A stretch of 64,000 bases of DNA from contig NZ_WTVS01000002.1 of assembly GCF_012911005.2 (NCBI RefSeq), forward strand, positions 62,001 through 126,000, in the 5' to 3' direction. How positions within the stretch are numbered: the stretch's first letter is position 1; each line of letters starts with the position of its first letter. The notes beneath the pieces were generated by a model. The model saw nothing but the letters and a program-made list of their open reading frames with translations, searched no databases and was not told where the DNA came from. The DNA comes from Aromatoleum toluolicum. Its GTDB lineage: Bacteria > Pseudomonadota > Gammaproteobacteria > Burkholderiales > Rhodocyclaceae. Positions 1 to 8,764 of this stretch are shown piece after piece. A program made the translations under genes and the position numbers.

Positions 1-660
1 GACGCGATCGTCGTGCGCGACGGCCGCCAGGTCACCGAATTCCAGGAAGGCATCGTTCCGTGGGCGCTGCAGCGCCCGGTCGCGCTGATCTTCGACGAGT
101 ACGACGCCGGCCGCCCCGACGTGATGTTCGTGATCCAGCGCATCCTCGAGCGCGATGGCAAGTTCACGCTGCTCGACCAGAACCGCGTGATCCGCCCGCA
201 TCCGTATTTCCGCCTGTTCGCGACCTCGAACACGGTGGGTCTGGGCAATCTCACCGGCATGTACCACGGCACCCAGGTGCTCAACCACGCACAGATCGAC
301 CGCTGGAACATCGTCGCGACGCTGAACTACCTGCCGCGCGACGAGGAAGTGGCGATCGTGCTCGCGCGCGTGCCGGCCAAGGACTACGACAAGGGCCGCC
401 AGCTCGTCGCGTCGATGGTCGCGGTAGCGGATCTCACGCGCAAGGGCTTCGCCGCGGGCGACCTGTCGACGCTGATGTCGCCGCGCACCGTGATCACCTG
501 GGCGGAAAACTGCGAGATCTTCCGCAATCCGGCGCTCGCGTTCCGGCTGTCCTTCCTCAACAAGTGCGACGAGGCCGAGCGCCCCATCGTCGCCGAGTAC
601 TACCAGCGCTGCTTCGGCGAGGAGCTCGACGAATCCTGGATGCGCGAGGCGGCGGCGTGA
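1..660 (+). CDS. cobS: CobS-like AAA+ ATPase (5' end outside window)
   Basis: C-terminal part of an AAA+ ATPase of the CobS/MoxR class. The frame is open from base 1, so the start codon and Walker A lie upstream of the window. The visible part has Walker B ([13 protein letters not shown]), a sensor-1 type segment ([12 protein letters not shown]) and the arginine-containing [15 protein letters not shown] stretch. All closely match CobS, the ATPase subunit that with CobT powers metal insertion by aerobic cobaltochelatase. The next gene is CobT-like and overlaps this stop by four bases (GTGA), so the two are translationally coupled. No CobN chelatase subunit is visible, and related AAA/VWA pairs (NorQ/NorD, CbbQ/CbbO) remodel other enzymes. 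Family assignment is strong; a role in cobalamin synthesis is only one option. Confidence 0.85.
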   Translation, partial: DAIVVRDGRQVTEFQEGIVPWALQRPVALIFDEYDAGRPDVMFVIQRILERDGKFTLLDQNRVIRPHPYFRLFATSNTVGLGNLTGMYHGTQVLNHAQIDRWNIVATLNYLPRDEEVAIVLARVPAKDYDKGRQLVASMVAVADLTRKGFAAGDLSTLMSPRTVITWAENCEIFRNPALAFRLSFLNKCDEAERPIVAEYYQRCFGEELDESWMREAAA

Positions 661-2423
661 GCAGCGCGGGCAGCGCCCAGCAGCAGGCGCGACGCCAGCA
701 GAAGGTCGAGGAACTGTGCGCGGCGACGCTGCGCGCGCTCAGCGGCCGCCCCGCCCTGCACTACCGCGGACGCCGCCTGTATGCGGGCGAGCGGCCGCTG
801 CCCGTAAATGCGCCCCACTTGCGCGTCGACGCGGGCGTCGATGCCTTCGCCGACTGCCGCGCCTCGGCCGACGGCATCGCGCTGCGCCTGCTGCATTCGG
901 ACCCTGCGCTGCACGCGCGCCTATGTCCCGCCGACCCGGTCGAGCGCCTGGTGTTCGAACTGCTCGAACAGTTGCGCGTCGAGACCCTCGCGCCCGCCGA
1001 CATGCCGGGCATGGTGCGCAACCTGCACGACCGCTTCCACAGCTGGTCGCGCGCCTTCTACCGCTCGGGGCTCACCGAAGGCAGCGTCGGCATCCTGCTC
1101 TACACCGTCGCCCAGATGTGCTGGTCGCGCCTGAGCGCGCGGCCGGTCCTGGAAGACACCGAGGACTACATCGAAAGCACGCGCATGGGCCTCGTCTCGG
1201 CCCTGGGCACGTCGCTCGCGGGCATCCGCCGTCATCGCGACGACCAGGCGGCCTTCGCCCCGCATGCGCTGGCGATCGCGCGTGTGGTCGGCGAACGCGT
1301 GCGCGCCGAGCAGGCGGCCGCCGCGGAGGACGAGGCCGACGCGCAGGATGAGGACCGCAAATCCGGTTTCGCGCTGCTGCTCGACTTCGACGACGCGGGC
1401 GAGGACAGCGACGGCATCGCCGCCGCGACGACGGGAACGAGCAAGGTGTTCGCCGACGCCGCCCTCGCCTACCGCGTCTACACCACGCGCTTCGATAGCG
1501 AGGTCGCCGCGGGCAGCCTGGTGCGCCGCGCGCTGCTGCGCGAATACCGCGAACGGCTCGACCGCCGCGTGGCCGAACAGGGCGCGAACGTGCCACGCCT
1601 CGCGCGCCAGCTCGCCGCCATCCTCGCTCGCCCGGCGCGCGACGGGTGGCGCTTCGGCGAGGAAGAAGGCCACATCGACGGCCGCCGCCTCGCGCAGCTC
1701 ATCAGCTCGCCCGCCGAGCGCCGCGTCTTCCGCCAGGAAAGGCAGGTGCCGCAGGCCGACTGCGTCGTGAGCTTCCTGCTCGACTGCTCGGGCTCGATGA
1801 AGACGCACATCGAGGCGGTCGCCGTCCTGCTCGACGTCCTGCTCCGCGCCCTCGACATGATCGGCGTCACCACCGAACTGCTGGGCTTCACGACCGGCGC
1901 GTGGAACGGCGGGCGCGCCTGGCGCGACTGGATGAGCCGCGGCCGCCCGCCCCATCCCGGCCGCCTCAACGAGGTCTGCCACATGGTGTTCAAGGACGCG
2001 GAGCGCAACTGGCGCCGCGCGCGCACCGACATCGCGGCCCTGTTCAAGGCCGACCTCTTCCGCGAAGGCATCGACGGCGAGGCGGTCGACTGGGCGTGCA
2101 ACCGCCTGCTCGCGCGCAGCGAGGCGCGCCGCATCCTGATCGTCGTCTCCGACGGCTGCCCCTCCGATGGTGCCACCGGACTCGCCAACGACCCCTTCTA
2201 TCTGGACAATCACCTCAAGGAGGTCGTCGCGCGGCGCGAACGCGAGGGCGCGGTCGAGATCCTGGCGCTGGGCGTCGGGCTCGACCTGAGCCCCTTCTAC
2301 CGCCGCAGTCTCGCCACCGACATGACGCAGGGGCTGGAGAACTCACTATTCACCGAAATCGTGCAGCTCATCGGCGGCACCTGGTTCCTCCCCCTTCAAG
2401 GGGGAGGGAGCAAACGTACATGA
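657..2423 (+). CDS. cobT: CobT-like von Willebrand factor A protein
   Basis: Protein of 588 residues starting at GTG 657, inside the stop of the CobS-like gene. The N-terminal two thirds is alpha-helical with an acidic stretch near residues 220-260. A VWA domain follows, with the MIDAS motif DCSGS at residues 376-380. The region after it ([37 protein letters not shown]) is characteristic of CobT. In CobT the VWA domain docks on the chelatase partner while CobS hydrolyses ATP. The last residues ([10 protein letters not shown]) are encoded by a palindromic repeat that also occurs near 26.8 kb, so the native C terminus may have been replaced by repeat insertion. Function in this operon is inferred as ATP-driven cofactor insertion or enzyme activation. 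Confidence 0.85.
   Translation: MSSAGSAQQQARRQQKVEELCAATLRALSGRPALHYRGRRLYAGERPLPVNAPHLRVDAGVDAFADCRASADGIALRLLHSDPALHARLCPADPVERLVFELLEQLRVETLAPADMPGMVRNLHDRFHSWSRAFYRSGLTEGSVGILLYTVAQMCWSRLSARPVLEDTEDYIESTRMGLVSALGTSLAGIRRHRDDQAAFAPHALAIARVVGERVRAEQAAAAEDEADAQDEDRKSGFALLLDFDDAGEDSDGIAAATTGTSKVFADAALAYRVYTTRFDSEVAAGSLVRRALLREYRERLDRRVAEQGANVPRLARQLAAILARPARDGWRFGEEEGHIDGRRLAQLISSPAERRVFRQERQVPQADCVVSFLLDCSGSMKTHIEAVAVLLDVLLRALDMIGVTTELLGFTTGAWNGGRAWRDWMSRGRPPHPGRLNEVCHMVFKDAERNWRRARTDIAALFKADLFREGIDGEAVDWACNRLLARSEARRILIVVSDGCPSDGATGLANDPFYLDNHLKEVVARREREGAVEILALGVGLDLSPFYRRSLATDMTQGLENSLFTEIVQLIGGTWFLPLQGGGSKRT
2387..2407. repeat. 21-bp palindromic repeat, copy 1 (inside cobT 3' end)
   Basis: Perfect inverted repeat with arms CCTCCCCCTT and AAGGGGGAGG around a single C. 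Related copies lie at 26663-26679 and 26796-26816. This copy encodes the final residues of the CobT-like protein and ends 16 bases before the end of its stop codon. It would form a strong hairpin in mRNA but no T-run follows. Confidence 0.8.
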
Positions 2424-2494
2424 CTCAACCTGACATCGCGTAATTGATTGTCGGGCTAATAATTCCGCCAATTTCGACAGGAGGAACACACGCA

Positions 2495-2848
2495 ATGGCC
2501 AAGACCCGCATGGCCGTGCAGTTCGGCATGGGGACCTCGATCCGCAGCCAGGACTACACGCAGGCCGCCGCGCGCGCGATCCGCGACGCGCTGTGGCACA
2601 ACTCGCTCAACGTGGCGAGCGCCTTCGGCTTCCCGAAGGAGGAAATGCTGATCGACGTCGAGATCGGCGTGCAGAAGCCGGAGGCGGTAGACACGGCCGA
2701 ACTCGTCGGCGTCTTCCCCTACGGCAAACCCTCGATCAGGGTCGTGCCCGGCGGGCTGGACATCCCCAAGGCCGACGGCAGCGGCGTCACCGTGATCGCC
2801 AATGCCGCCGTCGTCGTGTCCTTCGACCTGGAGCGCAGCCATGCCTGA
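2495..2848 (+). CDS. Lin0512-family protein, copy A
   Basis: Small soluble protein of 117 residues. ATG 2495 is chosen over an in-frame ATG at 2444 because AGGAGG (2479-2484) lies ten bases upstream of it and the family match begins at MAKTRMAVQFGMG. It has no signal peptide or membrane segment. Shared family features are the N-terminal GMGTS, the helix DYTQAAARAIRDAL, IGVQKPEAVD and a C-terminal GGLDIP segment. The Lin0512 family has no function known to me. The next gene is a diverged paralogue overlapping by eight bases, and the CobS/CobT-like pair is directly upstream, so this protein may be a partner or client of that ATPase machine. Confidence 0.8.
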   Translation: MAKTRMAVQFGMGTSIRSQDYTQAAARAIRDALWHNSLNVASAFGFPKEEMLIDVEIGVQKPEAVDTAELVGVFPYGKPSIRVVPGGLDIPKADGSGVTVIANAAVVVSFDLERSHA

Positions 2849-3221
2849 AAAGCGCCTGATTCTGGAAATGGGCACCGGCAACGACATCCTCGGGGGCGAC
2901 TACACCAAGGCCGCCTGCCGCGCGGTGCACGACGCGCTGCACCACTCCGTGCTGTCGCTGTTCCGCTCGCTCGGCTACGACACGCAGGACATGCGCGTAC
3001 AGGTCACGATCGGTGTGCAGCAACCGGACAAGGTCGACGCGGAGGTCGTGCGCGCCGAACTGCCACGCGGCAAACCCGAGGTGAAGGTGGTCTTCGGCGG
3101 CCTCGACGTGCATGACCCTCAGCAGGACACGACCCACGTCATCGCCACCGCCGCGATCGAAGCATGGCTGCCGATCGAACCCGACACCTGGCGGCTCGTC
3201 GCCCCCGCGGCGCAGGCTTGA
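2841..3221 (+). CDS. Lin0512-family protein, copy B
   Basis: Soluble protein of 126 residues whose ATG lies eight bases before the end of copy A, implying translational coupling. An earlier in-frame ATG (2802) lies inside copy A and is not needed. It aligns with copy A along its length: MGTGND versus MGTSIR, DYTKAACRAVHDAL, IGVQQPDKVD, RGKPEVKV and GGLDV. It adds a short C-terminal tail (EPDTWRLV). The two copies differ enough to suggest a hetero-oligomer rather than a recent duplication. Function unknown; part of the cobS/cobT-like operon. Confidence 0.8.
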   Translation: MPEKRLILEMGTGNDILGGDYTKAACRAVHDALHHSVLSLFRSLGYDTQDMRVQVTIGVQQPDKVDAEVVRAELPRGKPEVKVVFGGLDVHDPQQDTTHVIATAAIEAWLPIEPDTWRLVAPAAQA

Positions 3222-3250
3222 CCCGCGGTCCGGCGGCAACAGCACGAACT

Positions 3251-3283
3251 TCGTAGGGCGGGAGCAGCGCAGCGTATCCCGCC
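3251..3283. repeat. 33-bp dispersed hairpin repeat, copy 1
   Basis: Identical over 33 bases to 35995-36027. It holds a stem GGCGGGA / TCCCGCC around a 13-base GC-rich spacer. Both copies sit just downstream of a plus-strand gene (Lin0512 B here, miaA there) and before a convergent gene. This looks like a REP-type intergenic element and might act as an mRNA 3' end. Confidence 0.8.
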
Positions 3284-3341
3284 AAGATGCCGTGCGGTCA
3301 GCCTCCTGACGACCAGCGCGGCCGGCGGCCGTCCCACGCGC

Positions 3342-3650
3342 TCAGCGGTAACGCAGGCGTGCCAGCGCGTCGCAATCCTGCGTCGACAGCCGCAATCCCA
3401 GCGGTTCGAGGCGGCGCAGCGTCTCGTCGATGTCCCACGGCGCCGCGACCATGCGCTTGCGGCCGTCGCGGAACTCCGCATGCAGCCAGTAGGCATCGAC
3501 GTCCGCGGCGTGCCGCAGGTAAAGCCGGGCGACGTCCTGCGGCCGGCTTTCCAGCCACGCGAGGCCTTCCTGCTTGCGCAGGCGCCCAAACATGCAGGCC
3601 GCCAATACGAAGCTGAGCACGGCAGCAACAACGACAACGAGTTCGGACAT
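3342..3650 (-). CDS. small single-span membrane protein of unknown function
   Basis: Predicted 102-residue protein. The start at 3650 is preferred over an in-frame ATG at 3680 because GGAGG (3656-3660 on the minus strand) precedes it by five bases. Residues 3-20 form a hydrophobic helix (SELVVVVAAVLSFVLAACM), followed by a cytosolic domain with several Arg/Asp-rich helices. I recognise no family. It has its own promoter-like sequence at 3708-3735 and convergent or separate neighbours, so context gives no function. Confidence 0.6.
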   Translation of the reverse strand: MSELVVVVAAVLSFVLAACMFGRLRKQEGLAWLESRPQDVARLYLRHAADVDAYWLHAEFRDGRKRMVAAPWDIDETLRRLEPLGLRLSTQDCDALARLRYR

Positions 3651-3707
3651 AGGGGCCTCCATCCACGCGCGACGAAACATCGAAGTGGAGGATACCGCGC
3701 ATACAAG

Positions 3708-3735
3708 TTATTAGAGCCCCATATCGTTATTGCAA
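3708..3735 (-). promoter_or_regulatory. candidate sigma-70 promoter for the small membrane protein
   Basis: On the minus strand TTGCAA (3730-3735) and TAATAA (3708-3713) are separated by 16 bases, in an AT-rich patch 58 bases upstream of the start at 3650. Assigned from sequence similarity to -35/-10 boxes only. Confidence 0.4.
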
Positions 3736-3783
3736 ATTGCCATATAGCCACCGCAAGACGAGGCCGCAGCCTCACCCCGGCGC

Positions 3784-6471
3784 TCACACCACCATCAGTT
3801 TCTCGAATGCGTCGACGCCGAGCGGGCGATGGAACAGGTAGCCCTGGCCCATCTCGCAGCGCCGCTCCCTCAGGAAGGCGAGCTGCGACTCGGTCTCGAT
3901 GCCCTCGGCGAGCACCTCGATGCCGAGCGCGTGGGCCATCTCGACGATCGCCACGATGATCGAGCGCTTGCCCGCCTCGCTCGCAATGCCCTGCACGAAG
4001 CTCTGGTCGACCTTGAGCTCATGTACCGGCAGGCGGTTGAGGTAGGACAAGGAGGAGTAGCCGGTACCGAAATCGTCGATGCTTACCGCGATGCCATGCC
4101 GGGCGAGCCGCTCGAACATCCGCGCCGTCCCGTCGATGTCTTCGAGCAGCGTCCCTTCGGTCAACTCGAGGCAGATCGCACCGGCCGGCACGGCCCGCTC
4201 GTCGAGCCGACGGCACAGCTGTTCGACGAAGCCCGGCTCGCGCAGCTGCTGCGCGGCGACGTTGATCGAAATGCGCGGGGGCGCCAGGCCGCGCATCCGC
4301 CACAGCGCGATCTGCGCCAACACCTTGGCCATCACGATGTCGTTGATCGACACGATCAGCCCGGCCTCCTCCGCTGCCGGAATGAAGCGCGACGGCGGCA
4401 CGTCGCCCAGCTCGGGATCGTGCCAGCGCACCAGCGCCTCGGCGCCGACAAGGCGGCCCGCGTCGAGGCGATACTGCGGCTGATAGACGACGCGGAAGCG
4501 GTCGCCCTCGATCGCGGCCCGCAAGCCCGTGCCAATGCTCATGCGGGCACGCACCAGATCCTGCATTCCGGCGGCGAAGAAACGGAAGCGATTGCGACCG
4601 AGCGCCTTTGCCTCGTGCAGGGCGGTATCCGCGTGCGTCAGCAGCGCCGAGGTGGTGTCGCCGTCGGTCGGGGAGACGGCGATACCGATCGAAGCCGCTG
4701 CGAACACGTCGTGCCCCTCGATGCAGAACGACGCGCCCAGATAGTCCAGCGTGCGCGCGACCAGGGCGCGCAGGTCCTCCACGCTGCGTCCCTTGACGAT
4801 CACGGCGAACTCGTCGCCGCCGATCCGGGCGAGCGTGTGTGCGTCGGCCAGACAGCGTCGCAGCCGGTCGGCCACCTGTTCGAGCAGCAGGTCGCCGAAA
4901 TCGTGGCCGAGGGTGTCGTTGATGTCCTTGAAGTTGTCGAGGTTGATCAGCAGCACTGCGACGTCCGCCGGCGGACTGCGGTCCTGCGCGAGCGCGTCGG
5001 CGAGCCGCTGCGTGAGCAGCTTGCGGTTCGCCAAGCCGGTGAGACCGTCGTGCGTCGTCAGGAAGGCGAGCCGGCGCTGCAAATCGCCCACCGCGTCGCG
5101 GTCGCCGAAGATGCCGGTGTAGCCCTGCACGTCGCCCCCGACGCCCTTGACGACATGGATCGTCAGCCAGCTCGGACGGATCCCGCCATCCCTGCAGAGG
5201 TTCTCGATCTCGCCCTCCCAGCATCCCTCCTCGAGCAGGTTGCGCCACATGCGCTGGAAGAACGCGCGCGAGTGGCGACCGGAATTCAGCACGCTTGCCG
5301 GCTTGCCGACGAGATCCTCTGCGCCGTAACCGGTCATCGCCGAAAAGGCTTCGTTGACGGTCACGATACGTCCGCGCACGTCGGTGACCATCACCGCCTC
5401 ACCGGCCCGCCCGCCGGTCCCGCCCATCGTGCGGGCCGCGGCCGCCTCCGCGACGACGATCGTCGGCGACGGGGAAAGCGCCCGGACCGCGGCAGCGACT
5501 TCGTCGATAACCGGCGCACGCACCGCCGGCTCGGGCAGCGACACGACGTAGCCCAGCAGGCGCCGCCCGCGGAACACCGGCTCGACCCGGTCGGCGAGCA
5601 GCCGCGCCGGCAGGAAGCGATCGGCCTCGACGTCCGCTGCCGCACGCCCGGCGACCGGGATGCGGGTTTCGGCGGTAAGGACGACCCCCTCCGCGGCAAG
5701 CAGCGGCGCCGCGCGCTCGTTGACCTTCACGAGCCGGCCGCGCGCATCGAAGAGCGCCACGCCGCACGCCGCGGAAAGCGCCGCGACACCCGCCTCGAGC
5801 AGCTGGAAACGCTCCTCCAGCTCCATCTGCGCAAGCCGGTTCTCGATGCTGTTCGCCGTCGTGACGACGAGCGGCAGCGAATGCGCCGAGTAATCCCGGC
5901 TCATCCCCGAGATGTCGAGCGCGCCGACGATCGAGCCGTCGACCGGATCGCGAATCACCGAAGCGGAACAGGTCCAGCGCTGTATCGGTTCGCAGAAATG
6001 CTCCGCACCGTGAACCTGTATCGGCTGCGCCAGCGCGAGCGCGGTGCCGATCGCGTTCGTGCCGATGCCGGATTCGCTCCAGTTATTCCCGGGCGTCATG
6101 CCGAATTCGCCGATCGCCTTGCGCAGATGCGGGTCGCCCTCGACGTCGAGGATGACGCCCTGGGGGTCGGTGAGGACCATCACCGTACCCGTCTGCGCGA
6201 GCTGGTCACGCGACTGCATCAGGAAAGGCGCGCTCGCGGCAATCAGCCGCTCGTTCGCGGCGCGCAGCGTTTCGAGATCATCGTGTTCCACGCGCGCCGG
6301 CGCCTCGCCGCGCGCCGGATCGACCCGCCCCAGCAGACAGCGCCGCCACGACTCGCCGATGACGTCCCGCAGCGCCCCGTTGCCGGCATGATGCGTTCCG
6401 ACCAGCAAATCATGCCAGGCAGTCTTCACCTGCGGATTGTTCTCCGGCCGGGATAACCCAGTCCCTCGCAC
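3784..6471 (-). CDS. GAF-PAS-GGDEF-EAL cyclic-di-GMP turnover protein
   Basis: Protein of 895 residues starting at GTG with AGGAG about ten bases upstream. Residues 20-215 resemble the GAF sensory domain of AcoR-type sigma-54 activators (SWRRCL, NNWSESGIGTNAIGTA, CSASVIRDP). A weak PAS-like region (225-310) and a clear PAS domain (350-460) follow. The GGDEF domain (465-635) has an intact GGDEF at 551-555, so diguanylate cyclase activity is plausible. The RxxD inhibitory site is absent (ADAH at that position). The EAL domain (640-895) keeps EAL at 678-680, DDFGTGYSSL and QGYLFHRPL, so phosphodiesterase activity is also plausible. No membrane segment is seen, so it should be cytosolic. The ligand is unknown. 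It stands alone on the minus strand. Confidence 0.9.
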   Translation of the reverse strand: MRGTGLSRPENNPQVKTAWHDLLVGTHHAGNGALRDVIGESWRRCLLGRVDPARGEAPARVEHDDLETLRAANERLIAASAPFLMQSRDQLAQTGTVMVLTDPQGVILDVEGDPHLRKAIGEFGMTPGNNWSESGIGTNAIGTALALAQPIQVHGAEHFCEPIQRWTCSASVIRDPVDGSIVGALDISGMSRDYSAHSLPLVVTTANSIENRLAQMELEERFQLLEAGVAALSAACGVALFDARGRLVKVNERAAPLLAAEGVVLTAETRIPVAGRAAADVEADRFLPARLLADRVEPVFRGRRLLGYVVSLPEPAVRAPVIDEVAAAVRALSPSPTIVVAEAAAARTMGGTGGRAGEAVMVTDVRGRIVTVNEAFSAMTGYGAEDLVGKPASVLNSGRHSRAFFQRMWRNLLEEGCWEGEIENLCRDGGIRPSWLTIHVVKGVGGDVQGYTGIFGDRDAVGDLQRRLAFLTTHDGLTGLANRKLLTQRLADALAQDRSPPADVAVLLINLDNFKDINDTLGHDFGDLLLEQVADRLRRCLADAHTLARIGGDEFAVIVKGRSVEDLRALVARTLDYLGASFCIEGHDVFAAASIGIAVSPTDGDTTSALLTHADTALHEAKALGRNRFRFFAAGMQDLVRARMSIGTGLRAAIEGDRFRVVYQPQYRLDAGRLVGAEALVRWHDPELGDVPPSRFIPAAEEAGLIVSINDIVMAKVLAQIALWRMRGLAPPRISINVAAQQLREPGFVEQLCRRLDERAVPAGAICLELTEGTLLEDIDGTARMFERLARHGIAVSIDDFGTGYSSLSYLNRLPVHELKVDQSFVQGIASEAGKRSIIVAIVEMAHALGIEVLAEGIETESQLAFLRERRCEMGQGYLFHRPLGVDAFEKLMVV

Positions 6472-6612
6472 ACTCGTCTCCTAGTGACTCGCGGACTCGA
6501 CGGCCCGCTTCCCCCTCGCTCTCGGTTTAGCACCGGCCATGCCGGCCCGAAACCCTGTTGCGATCAGAAAGCGCGTCATCGCACGCGTAAGCCGGGAGGT
6601 GGGTGCGCCGCG

Positions 6613-7377
6613 CTAAGAGATCGGCACGATCGCCGGCAGGGCCGACATCACCAGATAAGCGCCGATCGCCATCAACAGCATGAAGACGACGCGGCGCATC
6701 GTACGGGTGGCGAGCGGCGGCGGATAACGGCGACCGATTGCGGTCGCGAGCGCCACGACGGGCACCGCCACGGCGAACAGCGTCCAGATTTCCGCATCGA
6801 GCCGCCCCTGCACGCCGAGGTAGAGCGAACGCGCGGCCGAGGTGATCGTGAACAGCAGCAGCAGGATGTTGCGCACGGCGACCGGGTCCATCGGCTGGCG
6901 ATAGAACTGGAAGATCAGCGGCGGGCCGGCAACGCCGAAGAGTCCGCCGCTCAGGCCGGAAAAGAAGCCGCTCGCGGCGAAGCTGATGTCCGACGAACGT
7001 TCGTCGAGCTGCACCGGACGCAGCGCGAACCCCACGCTGCCCTGCACGATCACGATGCCGAGGATCAGCTGCAGCACCCCGGCCGCCGCACTGCTGAGGT
7101 ATTCCAGCAGCAGCACCCCGCCGACGATGGCCGGCAGGCTGCCGAGCGTCGCCGCCCGCGCCGCGCGCCAGTCGATGCCGTGCATGCGCCCGGGCAGCGC
7201 GACGGCACTGTTGGCGAGCGTCACCAGGCTCACAATCGCGGCGACGGTCGCCACCGGCAGGAGGTTCATACCGCTGGTCGCTCCCATGACGATCATGCCC
7301 AGACCGAAACCCGTCACCGTCTGGAAATAGGTCGCCGCCGCCAGCACCACGATCAACGGCAGGGCCTCGGCGCTCAT
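6613..7377 (-). CDS. TSUP (TauE/SafE) family membrane transporter
   Basis: Polytopic inner-membrane protein of 254 residues with about eight hydrophobic helices in two halves. The N-terminal TGFGLGM motif is typical of TauE/SafE proteins, which export sulfite, sulfoacetate or related anions. Its ATG is one base beyond the stop of the phosphotransacetylase gene, so they form one operon with pta first. Pairing of Pta with a TauE-type exporter is known from taurine/sulfoacetaldehyde degradation, where Xsc makes acetyl phosphate and sulfite. No xsc gene is seen here, so the substrate is a guess. Confidence 0.8.
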   Translation of the reverse strand: MSAEALPLIVVLAAATYFQTVTGFGLGMIVMGATSGMNLLPVATVAAIVSLVTLANSAVALPGRMHGIDWRAARAATLGSLPAIVGGVLLLEYLSSAAAGVLQLILGIVIVQGSVGFALRPVQLDERSSDISFAASGFFSGLSGGLFGVAGPPLIFQFYRQPMDPVAVRNILLLLFTITSAARSLYLGVQGRLDAEIWTLFAVAVPVVALATAIGRRYPPPLATRTMRRVVFMLLMAIGAYLVMSALPAIVPIS

Positions 7378-7378
7378 G

Positions 7379-8413
7379 TCACACCGACACCGCAGAAGCA
7401 GCCAGGTGGGCCTCGGCGGCGGCCTGCGCCTGCACCACCGTCACCGCGATCACGTAGAACACATCCTCGGCGCTGCAGCCGCGCGACAGGTCGTTCGCCG
7501 GCTTGTCCAGCCCCTGCAGCAGCGGCCCGATCGCGACCGCGCCGCCGACGCGCTCGGCCAGCTTGTAGCCGATGTTGCCCGCCTCGAGGTTCGGAAACAC
7601 CAGCACGTTCGCCCGCCCCTTCACCTGCGAATCCGGCAGCTTGCGGTTCGCGATCTCCGCGACGATCGCCGCGTCGAGCTGCACGTCGCCGTCGATCGCG
7701 AGCTCGGGTCGCATCTCGCGCACGCGCTGCGCGGCGGCCACCACCTTGTCCACGGCCGCATGCTTCGCGCTGCCGCGCGTCGAGAACGACAGCATCGCGA
7801 CGCGCGGCTCCTCCATCAGCAGGCTGCGCGCGCTGTCGGCCGCCGCCATCGCAATCTCGGACAGCTCCTCGGCATCCGGGTCGACCACGAGTCCGCAGTC
7901 CGAGAAGATCAGCCCGCCCTTCAGGCTGTGGAAGGGTTCGCACAGCATCATCAGGAAGAAGCTCGACACGAGCTTGAACGCCTTGTTCGGGCCGATGATC
8001 TGGATCGCGGTGCGCACCACGTCGGCGGTCGTGCGCACGGCGCCCGACACCGATCCGTCGGCGTGCCCCAGGCGCACCATCAGGTTCGCGAAGCACAGCG
8101 GGTCGAGCACGTCGCGCTGCGCCTGCTCCAGCGTCATGCCCTTGTGCGCGCGCAGGCGCAGCAGCACCCGCACGAAACCCTCGGTGAGATGCGAGCGCGC
8201 CGGATCGACGAGCTCGACGCCCGCCAGATCCAGCCCCTCACGGAAGGCGCACGCCTCGATCGCGGCGCAGCTGCCGACGAGGATGATCTTCGCCGTGCCT
8301 TCGCGCGTCGCACGTACCGCGGCCTGCAGTACGCGCGGGTCGTCGCCCTCGCTGAGCACGATCCGTCGGGGTTCCGCACGTGCGGTCTCGATGATGCGGT
8401 TGATCGCTTTCAT
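7379..8413 (-). CDS. pta: phosphate acetyltransferase
   Basis: Protein of 344 residues belonging to the short phosphotransacetylase form (PTA_PTB domain only, without the N-terminal DRTGG part of long Pta). It interconverts acetyl-CoA and acetyl phosphate in the cytosol. Recognisable segments are [13 protein letters not shown] near the N terminus, [17 protein letters not shown] in the active-site region and [17 protein letters not shown] near the C terminus. I start at ATG 8413; in-frame GTG (8422) and TTG (8425) a few codons upstream are alternatives. No ackA is adjacent. The TSUP exporter follows directly, and a divergent IclR regulator lies upstream and may control the pair. Confidence 0.9.
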   Translation of the reverse strand: MKAINRIIETARAEPRRIVLSEGDDPRVLQAAVRATREGTAKIILVGSCAAIEACAFREGLDLAGVELVDPARSHLTEGFVRVLLRLRAHKGMTLEQAQRDVLDPLCFANLMVRLGHADGSVSGAVRTTADVVRTAIQIIGPNKAFKLVSSFFLMMLCEPFHSLKGGLIFSDCGLVVDPDAEELSEIAMAAADSARSLLMEEPRVAMLSFSTRGSAKHAAVDKVVAAAQRVREMRPELAIDGDVQLDAAIVAEIANRKLPDSQVKGRANVLVFPNLEAGNIGYKLAERVGGAVAIGPLLQGLDKPANDLSRGCSAEDVFYVIAVTVVQAQAAAEAHLAASAVSV

Positions 8414-8764
8414 TGCATTCACCAAAAAGATGCCGGAACCGCAGGGGTTGGGGGAAGACGCGGTTCCGGCCAGGTAACGGCCCCGTCCGGGTAAGCGGGG
8501 CCGTGGAGGGAAATACCAAGATGAAGCACCGCCAGCGGAGCGACGCAGGTCACGCGCCCGCCGACGTCGCCGCCCTCATGCCGGTCAGGCGCGGGGGCGG
8601 CAACACGCATCACAAACTTCAAATACAAACGTTTTCGATACGATTAGTTCCGTTATTCGAAACTTGATCGAACTTTAGATGCAAATTCGGGGGCAGTCAA
8701 CTAACATTCTTATAAACCGGTACGTGGTGTATTATTTATCGAAACTCATCACAGCGAGGTCACC
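8414..8764. other. divergent intergenic region pta | iclR-type regulator
   Basis: This 351-base gap holds no convincing gene. It contains a hairpin at 8477-8504 (ACGGCCCCG / CGGGGCCGT, 10-base loop), which falls in the pta leader. It also contains an unusually AT-rich tract at about 8610-8750 with TTCGA-centred elements, listed separately. Promoters for both divergent genes are expected here. Confidence 0.5.
8631..8745. promoter_or_regulatory. repeated TCGAAAC elements, possible IclR-type operators
   Basis: GTTTTCGATA at 8631-8640 is close to the reverse complement of TATCGAAAC at 8737-8745, and a third related element TTCGAAAC lies at 8656-8663. They sit just upstream of an IclR-family gene in an AT-rich patch, the usual place for autoregulatory sites. 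Binding is inferred from repetition and position. Confidence 0.35.

Noticed and set aside
3829-6456. Plus-strand open frame of 875 codons opposite the GGDEF-EAL gene
   Set aside because: It is the antisense shadow of a clear c-di-GMP protein in GC-rich DNA; its translation has no domain and biased Arg/Asp/His composition.
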